DNA of 61,334 nt from contig JAKAAT010000002.1 in NCBI GenBank assembly GCA_021802205.1, forward strand, positions 1-61,334, read 5' to 3'. Shown in pieces: positions 35,895 through 45,169 of the stretch; position 1 is the stretch's first letter; each line of letters starts with the position of its first letter. This DNA is from Thermoplasmata archaeon. GTDB taxonomy: Archaea > Thermoplasmatota > Thermoplasmata > Thermoplasmatales > Thermoplasmataceae. Both the position numbers and the translations under genes were made by a program. Below the pieces are notes generated by a model. That model saw only the letters and a list, made by a program, of their open reading frames with translations. It had not been told where the DNA came from and ran no database searches.

Positions 35895-37025
35895 ATGGAA
35901 CTTAATGGAAAACTCAATGATGAGGAAGAATTAATAAAGAATAGCTTTGACGAATACTGCGAAAAAAATTATGTACCTTACTATGAAGAATACCTGAGGA
36001 ACAGGATATTTCCCAGAAAGATAATGAAGGATTTATCGGAATTACTTTTGCCATCAACTATTTCACTGGATAAAGATGAGAAAGTTGATGATGTTATCCT
36101 GGGTATTCTATCAGAAGAGATGGGAAAGTATGAATTTCCTTTGCCTGCATTTTTGTCTATCCATTTTTCAAAGCTTCTCCCGTATATAAATGATGAGGCT
36201 ATAAGGGAAAAATACATAAATCAGTATCTTGCAGGAGAATCAATAATATGCGGAGCATACACGGAGCCTGGCCATGGTTCGGATGCATACCATATTGCAA
36301 CCGAGGCAAGAAAATCTGGATCTGATTACATTCTTTCCGGAGAAAAGAGCTTTGTAAGCAATCCAGGAATTTCAGATATTTATATGATTTCAGCAAGAAC
36401 CGGAAAGGGCATAAGCATCCTGATGGCAGATAGGTCAATGGATGGACTTGAACCATACGAAATTGAAAATATGGCATATCTGTTCAGAGGAGAATTTGGC
36501 GGTATAAGGATGAATAATGTCAAGGTTCCTGGAACATATCTTGTTGGTGAGGAAAATAAGGGATTCAAACTGCTCATGGACATATTAAGCATCCAGAGAG
36601 TGCATGTGGGGTTATACGCCATAGGCATAGCTGAAGGTGCCCTGAATGAGGCAATTGAATATGCAAAGATGAGAAAGGCATTCGGGATGCCAATATCAAA
36701 ATTCGAGGCAGTGTCCTTCAGGCTTGCTGAGGATATGGCAAAGATCGAATCAATAAGGACACTTGCCTACAAGGCCCTTGCCATGGAAAATTCTGGGATG
36801 GACAACAGCATAGAAAGCGCCGCAGTAAAGGGCTATGGATGCGAAGTGGCATTCAATGCGGTCAGTGATGCGCTTCAGACACTAGGTGCAGCAGGATATT
36901 CAAAAACCTCATCAATGGAAAGGAAATTCAGGATATCAAGGGGATTTTTGCTGGGAGACGGTACTCCTGATATACAGAAATTGATCATATCCAGGAAAAT
37001 ATTCGGAAGAGATTTCAGCCCGTGA
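35895..37025 (+). CDS. Acyl-CoA dehydrogenase
   Basis: 376 residues from ATG 35895, which directly follows the previous stop; an upstream ATG at 35874 overlaps it. FAD and substrate motifs of the ACAD family are seen: AYTEPGHGSD (about 116-125), GEKSFVSNPGISD, and the C-terminal domain RMHKAFG-like KMRKAFGMPISKFEAV. The position of the common catalytic Glu reads GDGTPDIQK, Asp instead of Glu, a variant also seen in some ACADs. Oxidises acyl-CoA to enoyl-CoA, feeding the hydratase upstream. Confidence 0.9.
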   Translation: MELNGKLNDEEELIKNSFDEYCEKNYVPYYEEYLRNRIFPRKIMKDLSELLLPSTISLDKDEKVDDVILGILSEEMGKYEFPLPAFLSIHFSKLLPYINDEAIREKYINQYLAGESIICGAYTEPGHGSDAYHIATEARKSGSDYILSGEKSFVSNPGISDIYMISARTGKGISILMADRSMDGLEPYEIENMAYLFRGEFGGIRMNNVKVPGTYLVGEENKGFKLLMDILSIQRVHVGLYAIGIAEGALNEAIEYAKMRKAFGMPISKFEAVSFRLAEDMAKIESIRTLAYKALAMENSGMDNSIESAAVKGYGCEVAFNAVSDALQTLGAAGYSKTSSMERKFRISRGFLLGDGTPDIQKLIISRKIFGRDFSP

Positions 37026-37758
37026 GGTTGAAGGCATCATTGAGTCCTGATTAGATTACTATATTTAACCTCTTAGTAACATGGTAAGAATATATGCTGC
37101 CCTGTAAATATTTATACCTTAATTAACTATTAACCTTTATGTAATATGAGATGGAAGTTTTATCAGCACAATGAGTTATAGATTTGGTTACAGGAAAACC
37201 AAGGTATCAGGTAACTTTTGGTGTCTCCAACGAAATTACCGAAAAAATAGTTGCCAGACTAACTGAAGAGCAGAAAGAATCTCCTAAGATCTAGTCAAAC
37301 AGAGTCTCAATTTCAACTTCATATGAAAATGGGAAACTGATAATGTAATTGTTTTGCTGTAATTGAGAGTTGAAAGTGCTAATTTTGGAACATTCAATTT
37401 GTTTACTTTGATTAATTTATTAATACGGTTAGATAGTTTTGACAAGTTAGCAGTAGTTATTCTAGAACTCATTGATTTTTGGAAGTCTATCTTATTAGCA
37501 ATGTCATCTAAGCTAATGTTTTCTTGAAAAGTACCATCAGTTATATATGAACCAATCATCGAATTAATTTATATATATAATGAGTTTGGGGCACAAAAAG
37601 ATGCATTGGATTTATGATTATATCGCAATACTATTAGATTCATGGCGGTGAATAAATATTTATAGGTTCTATATAGTTTTATTGCCTATTGAGAAGTAAT
37701 TGTATAATATTCGTTAGTCATGAAATGCATTCTCTGTAAATTCATTTATGCAGTTTAC
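37026..37758. other. Long gap with degraded coding traces
   Basis: 733 nt. Between about 37173 and 37294 a plus-strand frame reads like the end of a protein (LVTGKPRYQVTFGVSNEITEKIVARLTEEQKESPKI), without a good start. A 91-codon minus frame at 37284-37559 overlaps it and has a helical leucine-rich N-terminus but a poor end. Both look like remnants rather than working genes. No repeats or RNA seen. Confidence 0.4.
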
Positions 37759-37801
37759 GTGGGTCAAATGTTGGAGAAAATGCACCACATGTGGGTCAAA
37801 T
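37759..37801. promoter_or_regulatory. Direct repeats GTGGGTCAAAT upstream of the second DUF4143 ATPase gene
   Basis: GTGGGTCAAAT occurs at 37759-37769 and 37791-37801, 32 bp apart; the palindrome CCACATGTGG (37785-37794) overlaps the second copy. They lie just upstream of a TTTAAATATATT TATA-like box and ATG 37829. Same 32-33 bp spacing as the paired sites before the first ATPase gene, but different sequence. Confidence 0.55.
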
Positions 37802-37828
37802 TTAAATATATTCAAAATATAACCTTAC

Positions 37829-39142
37829 ATGGATGTTGACAAATCAGAGCTTATTGAAATATTGACCGATTATAATCTGTGGGGGAATTTCAAGAAAAAC
37901 CTGATAGAAAGGCGGGAATATAATTTAAAGCTTTCAGAGCATCTAGAATCAGAAACAATAAACGTAATAAAAGGCATTAGAAGGTCTGGAAAATCAAGTA
38001 TATGTATAAAGTATATCCAGGAACATTATGATAAAAAAGATTCACTTATAATTAATCTTGAGGATCCCAGATTGCCCGTAAATATTGATTCCAATCTGTT
38101 GATGGAACTGCTCCAGGCATATTACGAGTACGTCAATCCCGATAATTTAAAAATAGTTGTTATAGACGAAGCACAGAACGCCAATGGCTGGGAGCGGTTC
38201 GCAAGATATCTCGTTGAGACAAAAAATATTAAATGTATGGTTACCGGATCCTCATCCAAATTGCTGAGTGATGAATATGCAACATATATAACCGGTAGAC
38301 ACATTGACATTCTTGTATTCCCACTTTCATTTTATGAATTTTTGAATTTTAAGGGGATTCGCATAAATTCCGTTATTGATATGATTAATAAAAAATTTGA
38401 AATAATCAATATGCTCATTGAATATATTGAATATGGGGGATTTCCAGAAGTTTCAATTATAGACAATACCGATGTTAAAAAGGAACTAGTTAAAAATTAT
38501 TTCAATGATATTATTATAAAAGATGTTGCAAAACGATATAAAGTAAGGAACATATCGCAGCTGGAACAGATTTCGTTAGAATTATTATCTAATATAAGTG
38601 ATGTTGCATCATTAAGGTCTATAAGTAGATCATACAATATAAGTATAGGAACAGTGGAACGATATTTCAAATATCTTTCAGGTTCTTACCTGTTTATAAC
38701 ACTTGAAAAATATACCTTCTCAAAAAGAAAACAGAATAAATCATTAAAAAAAGTTTACTCCATAGACACGGGAATATATAATTCCTTATCATTTAAATTT
38801 TCCAAACAGGAAGGCAAGAAAATGGAAAATATAGTTGCCATTGAATTATTCAGGAGAATTAGTAACTCAAACAAAACACTATACTACTGGAAAGATTACT
38901 ATAATCATGAAGTTGATTTTGTTATAAATGCGGAGGCTAATGTAGAACAATTGCTTCAGGTAACTTATTCATCCTCTTATGAATCAATTGAAAAAAGAGA
39001 AGTTGAAAATATCATAAGAGCTGGAACAGAATTGCACTGTAGTAATTTGAAAATTATAACATGGGATTATGAAGGCACTAAAACAATTGATAGAGTAAAA
39101 ATCAATTTTGTTCCCTTATGGAAATTTTTATTGATCCAGTAA
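37829..39142 (+). CDS. ATP-binding protein, AAA_14 plus DUF4143 type (second copy)
   Basis: 437 residues. Walker A GIRRSGKS (49-56), Walker B IVVIDEAQ (about 108-115), sensor TGSSSKLLS. Starts like the first copy (ILTDYNLWGNF versus ILSDYNFWGKS). C-terminal VDFVI...LLQVTYS is PD-(D/E)XK-like but without the lysine. Convergent with the third copy 119 nt away, and their C-termini are alike (ITWDYEG...FVPLWKFL versus VTWDFES...FIPLWKWL), pointing to an inverted paralogous pair. Confidence 0.85.
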   Translation: MDVDKSELIEILTDYNLWGNFKKNLIERREYNLKLSEHLESETINVIKGIRRSGKSSICIKYIQEHYDKKDSLIINLEDPRLPVNIDSNLLMELLQAYYEYVNPDNLKIVVIDEAQNANGWERFARYLVETKNIKCMVTGSSSKLLSDEYATYITGRHIDILVFPLSFYEFLNFKGIRINSVIDMINKKFEIINMLIEYIEYGGFPEVSIIDNTDVKKELVKNYFNDIIIKDVAKRYKVRNISQLEQISLELLSNISDVASLRSISRSYNISIGTVERYFKYLSGSYLFITLEKYTFSKRKQNKSLKKVYSIDTGIYNSLSFKFSKQEGKKMENIVAIELFRRISNSNKTLYYWKDYYNHEVDFVINAEANVEQLLQVTYSSSYESIEKREVENIIRAGTELHCSNLKIITWDYEGTKTIDRVKINFVPLWKFLLIQ

Positions 39143-39260
39143 TAGATGATAAACAAAGTTGAAGTTGTTATGGATCGTAAATAATCATGAGAATTTCCAG
39201 TAAAGATATTACATTATCTGTTTTAGATAAGAAAATATTAAACCATTTTCAAATAAAATA

Positions 39261-40550
39261 TTAATTAAAAATCTTTATATCCTCCATGAGCCATTTCCAT
39301 AAAGGTATAAATTTAATAGATTTCCCATTATAATTTTTAATAGACTCAAAATCCCATGTAACAATATTTAAATCATCACAATTCATTTCATTAGAACCAC
39401 TTATGAGTGAATTAATTTCGCGTTCTTTTATATCCTCCATAGATGAAGAAAATGTGACGTTTATTAATTTCAGTACTTTCATGCCCTTATGTAAAACAAA
39501 ATCAATTTCTTTATTATTATAACCTTTCCAGTAATTTATTTCAAAGTTATTATGGCTATAATTTTTACATTTTAAAAGGTCAACGGCAACAGTATTCTCA
39601 ATCAACCTTCCTATATTTCTATCAAATACGTTTATATTTATCAGGCCATTATCTATTATATAGACTTTTTTTGGTGCAATAATGGATTCTTTGAGTTTAA
39701 ACGAAAATCTTTCAAGAACAAAAAATATATACGAATCTGTAAAGTATGAAATCCAGTTGTTAATTGTGCTGTTACCTGATATGTTTAGGATATTCCCCAA
39801 TTTTTTATAACTTATTTCGGAAGAATAATTATTGATAATATATCGGGATAATTCCTTTAATTTAGATTTCAATTTTATGTTATACGCCTGTATTATATCT
39901 CGTTCAATAATATCGTTGTATAAATCCATTAAATAATCTCTGCCTATTTTTAATGCCAGTGGAAACCCTCCAAGATCTATATATTTATTGAGAAGATTTA
40001 TTAACTCTGCCTTTTTATTTGTTGAATAAACGTTGTTCTTTTCTGTGTTGAATCCAAAATAATGAAGAAATTCCGTAAAGCTGAAGGGCAGAAGGTTGTA
40101 ATTAATGTGCCTACCTGTTATATGATTAGCCAAATCCCTGTCTGATAATCTTGAGTTGCTTCCGGTTATCATTATTTTTTTTTCATCAATTAGCCTGGAA
40201 ATGAACTTTTCCCATCCAGTTACTTCCTGAATCTCATCAAATAATATTATATCTACATCACCCTCAATGGAATAAATAGCCTCCAGGACGTCATTGAGAT
40301 TTTCTGAGGATATGTTCAACCGTTCATCATCAAAATTAACATATCCAAATTTTATATTTTTAAGTATTTCAAATGAAAATGTGGATTTGCCGCACCTTCT
40401 CGGCCCTAATATTATGGCGGCAGCCCCTAATGTTAATGAATTTATATCGAATGGCAATTCTCTCTTTATGATTTTCTCATTAGATATCAAACGCATCATG
40501 CGATCTTTCTGATCCTTTAAAATATTCATAAGCTGGATAGAGTCTGGCAT
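39261..40550 (-). CDS. ATP-binding protein, AAA_14 plus DUF4143 type (third copy)
   Basis: 429 residues. Walker A GPRRCGKS (49-56), Walker B IILFDEIQE (about 100-108), sensor TGSNSRLS. The N-terminus differs from the other two (no ILxDYNxWG), but the C-terminal half is clearly related. Its promoter has a third, unrelated dyad (40593-40617). Three differently regulated homologues within 40 kb suggest repeated acquisition. Function unproven. Confidence 0.85.
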   Translation of the reverse strand: MPDSIQLMNILKDQKDRMMRLISNEKIIKRELPFDINSLTLGAAAIILGPRRCGKSTFSFEILKNIKFGYVNFDDERLNISSENLNDVLEAIYSIEGDVDIILFDEIQEVTGWEKFISRLIDEKKIMITGSNSRLSDRDLANHITGRHINYNLLPFSFTEFLHYFGFNTEKNNVYSTNKKAELINLLNKYIDLGGFPLALKIGRDYLMDLYNDIIERDIIQAYNIKLKSKLKELSRYIINNYSSEISYKKLGNILNISGNSTINNWISYFTDSYIFFVLERFSFKLKESIIAPKKVYIIDNGLININVFDRNIGRLIENTVAVDLLKCKNYSHNNFEINYWKGYNNKEIDFVLHKGMKVLKLINVTFSSSMEDIKEREINSLISGSNEMNCDDLNIVTWDFESIKNYNGKSIKFIPLWKWLMEDIKIFN

Positions 40551-40592
40551 ACCAGGTTATCTGTAATTGTTATTTAATTATTCCTATACTAC

Positions 40593-40617
40593 AGGAAACT
40601 TATAGTAAGTGTTTCCT
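40593..40617. promoter_or_regulatory. AGGAAAC...GTTTCCT dyad upstream of the third DUF4143 ATPase
   Basis: AGGAAAC (40593-40599) and GTTTCCT (40611-40617) are a perfect 7-bp inverted repeat, with a nested, shifted ACTTA/TAAGT repeat inside, and another TTCCTAT at 40581-40587. It is about 45-65 nt before ATG 40550 on the minus strand. Probably an operator; binder unknown. Confidence 0.45.
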
Positions 40618-40783
40618 ATCCCGCAGGATATATTTGATATAATTGTAAGTTTAGATTGTTATCAGCAGTAACTAAATAATGAAATTCTAAAAGGAATGGT
40701 GGTTGATATACAAGTGATCGTGTACCATATTCTGTGTAGTTATAAAGCGTACCTCTTGCTGAACATTTCTCCAATCCCATCAT
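40616..40783 (-). CDS. Doubtful 55-residue ORF in a gene-poor gap
   Basis: MMGLEKCSARGTLYNYTEYG...LYQIYPAG, protein-like composition, open between two stops. No promoter at the right distance and no Shine-Dalgarno. It could be the remnant of a longer gene. The rest of 40784-41015 shows nothing recognisable. Confidence 0.2.
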   Translation of the reverse strand: MMGLEKCSARGTLYNYTEYGTRSLVYQPPFLLEFHYLVTADNNLNLQLYQIYPAG

Positions 40784-41015
40784 AGCATTTATAGCATCAT
40801 TTCATTTTCCCGAATGCGTGCCTTGAATTGAAATCTATTGATTTAAGATGGAATATCTTCATAGTTGAATCCTAATCAGGGAATGATAATATTACCATAG
40901 GCTTCATAAAAAGTAATTGTAATAGTGATAGTAATAAATACAGCATAGGTGATGTTATTGCTCTATTATGGAAATGCAATAAATAGACTTATAGGATGTT
41001 TAAATTAGGTTACTG

Positions 41016-41600
41016 TCAACGTTCCAGAGAGTTTAATATTTTCTTTCTTACCTTATTTTCTGATATTTTAGAAATGTATGTTTTTAATATTTTCTTATCT
41101 GCATTAGCCTTTAGTTCATTGAATAATTCAGGAGGTATTTTTTCGTTATAATAAACGAAATCTATCAACGTCTTTTCTCGGTCTGAAACAGGAATATAAA
41201 AATCATAATATTTAACATATGTATAGCCGAAAAACAGTTCTCTGGCTATCTTCCTGACAATATAATTTCTTCCATTAAACTGCATTAATCCGGTTCTGAC
41301 ATGTAGTGGTGTAATTATTACCGGATTTGTTTCCTGGTCCCAGAGTTTTAATATGGACAGTGCATTTTCAAGGCCATAATAAAATGGATAGTATGTAAAT
41401 CCAGTTAGCATGATATCATTGTAAACACTGTAATAACCGTACCTGATCCTGTTTATTTTATCTTTTTTAAGCAGATTGGATAGAAATATCTTATAATAAT
41501 CTCCATTCGCATGTCGAAAACTAAGGAATCTCTGGACATCATTTGCAGAGAATACGTATTTATTCTGAAAAGTACTTAAAAATTGCTTCACATATTTCAT
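41016..41600 (-). CDS. AbiEi-type antitoxin (winged-helix plus C-terminal domain)
   Basis: 194 residues from ATG 41600 (GAAGTGAT lies 4 nt upstream; a GTG at 41609 overlaps the previous stop). N-terminal helix-turn-helix (YVFSANDVQRFLSFRHANGDYYKIFLSNLLKKDKINRIRYGYYSVY) and a C-terminal domain with YIPVSDREKTLIDFVYY, the AbiEi signature. AbiEi proteins bind operator repeats and neutralise the nucleotidyltransferase AbiEii. Here the order is toxin first, antitoxin second, the reverse of the usual. Confidence 0.85.
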   Translation of the reverse strand: MKYVKQFLSTFQNKYVFSANDVQRFLSFRHANGDYYKIFLSNLLKKDKINRIRYGYYSVYNDIMLTGFTYYPFYYGLENALSILKLWDQETNPVIITPLHVRTGLMQFNGRNYIVRKIARELFFGYTYVKYYDFYIPVSDREKTLIDFVYYNEKIPPELFNELKANADKKILKTYISKISENKVRKKILNSLER

Positions 41601-41605
41601 AAATA

Positions 41606-42262
41606 TCACTTCAATGAGTTGATATATTGTTGTATATAATCTAGCATTCTGCTGTACGATGGTGGTAACCCTTGGTATACCAATGTCTTCAGGATATCTT
41701 CGTCAATAGGTTTCTGGTTGTTATCCAGAAAATTTATTAAACTTTCTCGGATCATCTCGGAATGATTAATATGTTTTATTAATATGTATATATCATACAA
41801 ATCTCTGATAAATCTTCTATTATTGTATGCCAATATCTTTTCTTTAATGAGGTCTTCAGGAGACAATGTTAATACATTCACTGTATTGCCTTCAATAAGT
41901 TCATAGTCCATTTCAACAGGATTTTCGGGATAATGCTTATGGTTAATTTCTATTTTTACATTTACATTGCCATCTAAGATATTGGAAAATAATATGTTTC
42001 CAGTATCCTTTAGTTTTAATAATGTAAGGGAACTGGATTGGATATTTGCTTTAAAATCATTTATATAATCAGAAAAACTGCCAGAATATAAATATATATC
42101 TTCAGAAAACCGGTATCCAGAATAACATCTCCATAGAGACGTACCACCATGAAGAACAAGGGAACTATCTATATTGTATAATAACAGGACTAACTCGTCC
42201 TGCAATTTTGCTACCTCTATCTGATTTCGATTTTTTAATTGTTTAACTATTGGAAGTTTCAT
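41606..42262 (-). CDS. AbiEii-like nucleotidyltransferase with altered active site
   Basis: 218 residues. LVLHGGTSLWRCYSGYRFSEDIYLYSG (about 35-61) is the NTase motif, but the second catalytic Asp of DxD is Tyr (SEDIY instead of SEDLD). Later motifs are normal (LSPEDLIKEKILAYNNRRFIRDLYDIYIL near 133-160). AbiEii toxins transfer nucleotides to tRNA or other targets; loss of the second Asp should reduce or abolish metal binding. The toxin may be dead or altered. First gene of the pair, driven by a promoter with an 11-bp-arm inverted repeat. Confidence 0.8.
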   Translation of the reverse strand: MKLPIVKQLKNRNQIEVAKLQDELVLLLYNIDSSLVLHGGTSLWRCYSGYRFSEDIYLYSGSFSDYINDFKANIQSSSLTLLKLKDTGNILFSNILDGNVNVKIEINHKHYPENPVEMDYELIEGNTVNVLTLSPEDLIKEKILAYNNRRFIRDLYDIYILIKHINHSEMIRESLINFLDNNQKPIDEDILKTLVYQGLPPSYSRMLDYIQQYINSLK

Positions 42263-42272
42263 AATGTAATAT

Positions 42273-42302
42273 ACAAGAGTTATGTAAATATATAACTCTT
42301 GT
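42273..42302. promoter_or_regulatory. Operator over the TATA box of the first AbiE pair
   Basis: ACAAGAGTTAT (42273-42283) and ATAACTCTTGT (42292-42302) are perfect 11-bp arms around 8 bp. On the minus strand the centre is about 26 nt before ATG 42262, so it covers the TATA region. AbiEi antitoxins autoregulate through such inverted repeats. Confidence 0.7.
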
Positions 42303-42414
42303 TATTTTAAATTTAACATGTTAAAGGATATTTTTTATATATTTTCTGTTATCAATAGTGGATGGCATATAGATTTCTGGAAATTAATATCTCCAAATGT
42401 AAATATATTTATTT

Positions 42415-43203
42415 TTAGATACTGTGGAAGGCACCATTTATAACTTTTAAAACTTCCTTACTGTCAGGAAGGGGACTAATTAAGAAAGAAAGTTCTGATT
42501 TCCATTTTGCTGAATTTAAGGCATTGCCTATATTATCCAAAAAATCTGTGCTGTTGAATTTGTTTCCCCTCATGTCAAATTTTCTATTTATTAATTTTAA
42601 GTCTGGTTGCAAATTATGGAATTTAATAAGAAAATATAAATCATATATATCACGCATCTTATCACGTTCAATGATTGAGGCTACCTTTTCAGAAATAATC
42701 TCTTTTAAATTCATTACAGGCACAGGAAACATTGGAATATCAGGATAGGGTGGTGTCAGATACTTTATATCTGGAGGTAATATGATGTCATTTCTCAAGC
42801 TTAAATCTATATCTATGTTTTCCATATAATTTAATTCATTATATAATGGGCCCTTTATTCTAAGCTCATAATTTATGCCAACAACAGTATCTCCTTCTTT
42901 ATGCCCTCTATGTTCTGTGTTTATTATATCATATTGCAAATTAACATTTTTAAGTGCCCTGTTCATTTTAACATAAATTGAGTTTAAAGATTTTTCTTCG
43001 GATAAATATGAAAAGTCAAGGTCTTCTGAAAACCTGTTTAAATTATAAAAATATTTTAAGGAAGTACCTCCCTTGAATATTAATTCATCATCGAATTCAT
43101 TGTAAATTTCATATAATAAAAGTGTCAGCAAATAATCCTTTTCAAGCTGCCTTATATCCAGAAATTTATATGAGTGCTGCATTAAAGTCTTTTCATCAAT
43201 CAT
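42415..43203 (-). CDS. AbiEii-like nucleotidyltransferase toxin (intact motif)
   Basis: 262 residues from ATG 43203 (GGAG lies 8 nt upstream; a GTG at 43212 overlaps the antitoxin end). FKGGTSLKYFYNLNRFSEDLDFSY (about 43-66) has the full GG-DxD nucleotidyltransferase site. MNLKEIISEKVASIIERDKMRDIYDLYFL gives the second conserved block. Compared with the degenerate neighbour at 41606-42262 this toxin should be active. Second gene after an AbiEi-like antitoxin, the standard order. Confidence 0.88.
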   Translation of the reverse strand: MIDEKTLMQHSYKFLDIRQLEKDYLLTLLLYEIYNEFDDELIFKGGTSLKYFYNLNRFSEDLDFSYLSEEKSLNSIYVKMNRALKNVNLQYDIINTEHRGHKEGDTVVGINYELRIKGPLYNELNYMENIDIDLSLRNDIILPPDIKYLTPPYPDIPMFPVPVMNLKEIISEKVASIIERDKMRDIYDLYFLIKFHNLQPDLKLINRKFDMRGNKFNSTDFLDNIGNALNSAKWKSELSFLISPLPDSKEVLKVINGAFHSI

Positions 43204-43807
43204 TTTGTCCACTCCTGTAATTTTTAATCAGTAATGTAACTTTATTTTTTAAAGCAGGTGAACCCATTCTTTCTGCGTATTCTATTAATTTTTTAACATC
43301 AATTAATTTAGATCTCATAGCCCTATTGAAAGATTCCTCCACATAAGAAAATTCGGGATTCTTATAATATATTGAATCTATAAACGCTTTTTCAGGAGTT
43401 GCAATGTATATATTGTCTATTCTTTTATATCCAAAAAATTTTTCTCTTTTTATAAAATTAAATTCTATTAAATTTTTTTCCAGTTCTATATTTCTGTGCC
43501 GCTTAATAGATATTACACTATATTTTTTTATAATCTGGTCAGTAATTGAATAATACTCAAATGCAGAAAAAAGGCTAATGTATGATGGATAAACTATGTT
43601 GGAAGCTATTTCATAAAGATCTATCCGGTTACCATTATTAATATAATATTTTCCTCTCTCTATTCTTTTAACGTATTTATTTGATGATAATAGTTTTGAG
43701 GCATATTTACTGGATTTGTTCATTATTTTTGCTGCATCTTTTATCGTGAATATTTTTTTATGGCCTGAAAGTTCATTTAAAATATCCTGTGTTCTATTAT
43801 ATTGCAT
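43196..43807 (-). CDS. AbiEi-like antitoxin of the second pair
   Basis: 203 residues from ATG 43807 (a TTG at 43813 would add two). N-terminal helix-turn-helix (TQDILNELSGHKKIFTIKDAAKIMNKSSKYASKLLSSNKYVKRIERGKYYI) and C-terminal IATPEKAFIDSIYY typical of AbiEi. The stop lies within the toxin start region, so they are coupled. Upstream is a very AT-rich promoter (43811-43840) with weak dyads only. Confidence 0.85.
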   Translation of the reverse strand: MQYNRTQDILNELSGHKKIFTIKDAAKIMNKSSKYASKLLSSNKYVKRIERGKYYINNGNRIDLYEIASNIVYPSYISLFSAFEYYSITDQIIKKYSVISIKRHRNIELEKNLIEFNFIKREKFFGYKRIDNIYIATPEKAFIDSIYYKNPEFSYVEESFNRAMRSKLIDVKKLIEYAERMGSPALKNKVTLLIKNYRSGQND

Positions 43808-44190
43808 ATACAATATATAATAATATCATATATATTAGTTGTGTTACTATATATCCACAAATATGGGGATATTGTTACATGTAATTTGAATAATATTAGA
43901 CACCATGAAATTGCGCACCAGCTGTAGAATGGACGCAGTATATTGTTCCGGCATCAAGGTTATAACCGAAAATTATGATGACAATGCTGCAAAAATTGTA
44001 TCACGATATATTCATATTGTCATATTCCATATTTTATTGCCTCCTTGTGTTCAGAAGATGAATTTCTCCCTGTTATTTATTCATCAGCTCATTATTAAGA
44101 GCGGGTTTATATTTACACATAATAGTGTACACAACCTCCTGTTTCATGTACTGTAATCTTCATATAATTCTATGAAAAACGTATAATTAA

Positions 44191-45120
44191 CATTATTATG
44201 CATATTTTTTAACATACAAAATTATTGAGAGGTTATATTCTGATAATATAGTGATTCTTGAAATACACAATCTCTATGTGCAGATTGTAAGGAAAAAAGA
44301 TATAAATAATTCAATCGCAACAGGTGATAGTGCAGACTACGGCCTTACGACTATAAAGAACTATGAATTATGCGTACAGAGCTTAAACAATTTGGTAAAG
44401 GAGAGCCCAGAGAACATTGGAAATAAAGGTAAAACTAAGGAGCATGAGATGGGACTGTTTGTACACTCATTCAATATAATGGACCTTGGAACAAGATTGT
44501 ACATAACCATAGGGGAATCTATGAAATCGGGAAGGCAGGCATACGATGGGGTCAATGAAGTTATTGCATTATGTAAACGCCAATCCAAATTTAGCCATTT
44601 TCGGCAATTTAACTTACCACTTTAGCCGACAAAACTGGGAATAAGAATTATAGATAATAAATATAGAGAAATAGAGTATTTTGGTCATCATTGACAAATT
44701 CATATTAAGTATTTGATATATAAATATATATGGTAACATTATTCTGCCATTTTTGGCTATTTTTCACTTGCCGTTTACGCATTAGATCAATGTGGAAATG
44801 GATTCCATCCGCCTTGACAGGTATTATTCATTCCAGTTATACATAGATGGTCTTGGTAATACTAAGGTATACATTATGCTAAAGAAGAATTCAACACTGA
44901 ATGGATCTGAGAAATAGAAGGATACCATGATAGAGTTTGTTGAGAATAGCATTGCATTACATGGAAGAACACCATCAGAGAAGCAATTAACAATCAGGAT
45001 TTGCAGTAGACAAGAACATGCTTGGATTGAATGTGCAACAGAAGAAGGATGACGGGATATAAAGTACACTATTGTGCAAAGCCATAGGGCATAATTTGTT
45101 CAATATGGGTAGATTATAAT
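44191..45120 (+). pseudogene. DDE-type insertion-sequence transposase, interrupted and decayed
   Basis: First piece (44191-44571) reads KIIERLYSDNIVILEIHNLYVQIVRKKDINNSIATGDSADYGLTTIKNYE in part and ends LYITIGESMKSGRQAYDGVNEVIAL. After a 207-bp insert (44572-44778), the second piece continues in a shifted frame (VEMDSIRLDRYYSFQLYIDGLGNTKVYIMLKKNSTLNGSEK) with an in-frame stop near 44917, then a third frame (GFAVDKNMLGLNVQQKKDDGI-stop-TLLCKAIGHNLFNMGRL). The D-RYYS block, LNG-SEKWK-like and end motifs look like an IS4/IS5-type transposase. At least one stop and two frame changes: dead. Confidence 0.65.
44572..44778. mobile_element. MITE-like insert of about 207 bp inside the transposase pseudogene
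   Basis: The left end TGTAAACGCCAATCC...TAGCCA...GGCA and the reverse complement of the right end GTAAACGGCAAGTG...TAGCCA...GGCA share about 24 of 35 bases, so the insert has terminal inverted repeats. It is flanked by the same six bases, GCATTA (44566-44571 and 44779-44784), a likely target duplication. Removing it joins EVIAL to DQ...VEMDSIRLDRYYS nearly in frame. No ORF inside, hence a non-autonomous element. Confidence 0.6.
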
Positions 45121-45169
45121 GGTGTTCCACATTCTTATACTTTTTATTGGTAAGTTGACGATAATACAA

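Noticed and set aside
43905-44156. 83-codon ORF before the transposase remnant
   Set aside because: No motif and poor start context; possibly the decayed N-terminus of the transposase but I could not show it.
44824-45169. Reverse-strand ORFs opposite the transposase remnant
   Set aside because: They are shadows of the transposase frames; the plus-strand sequence gives the recognisable family motifs.
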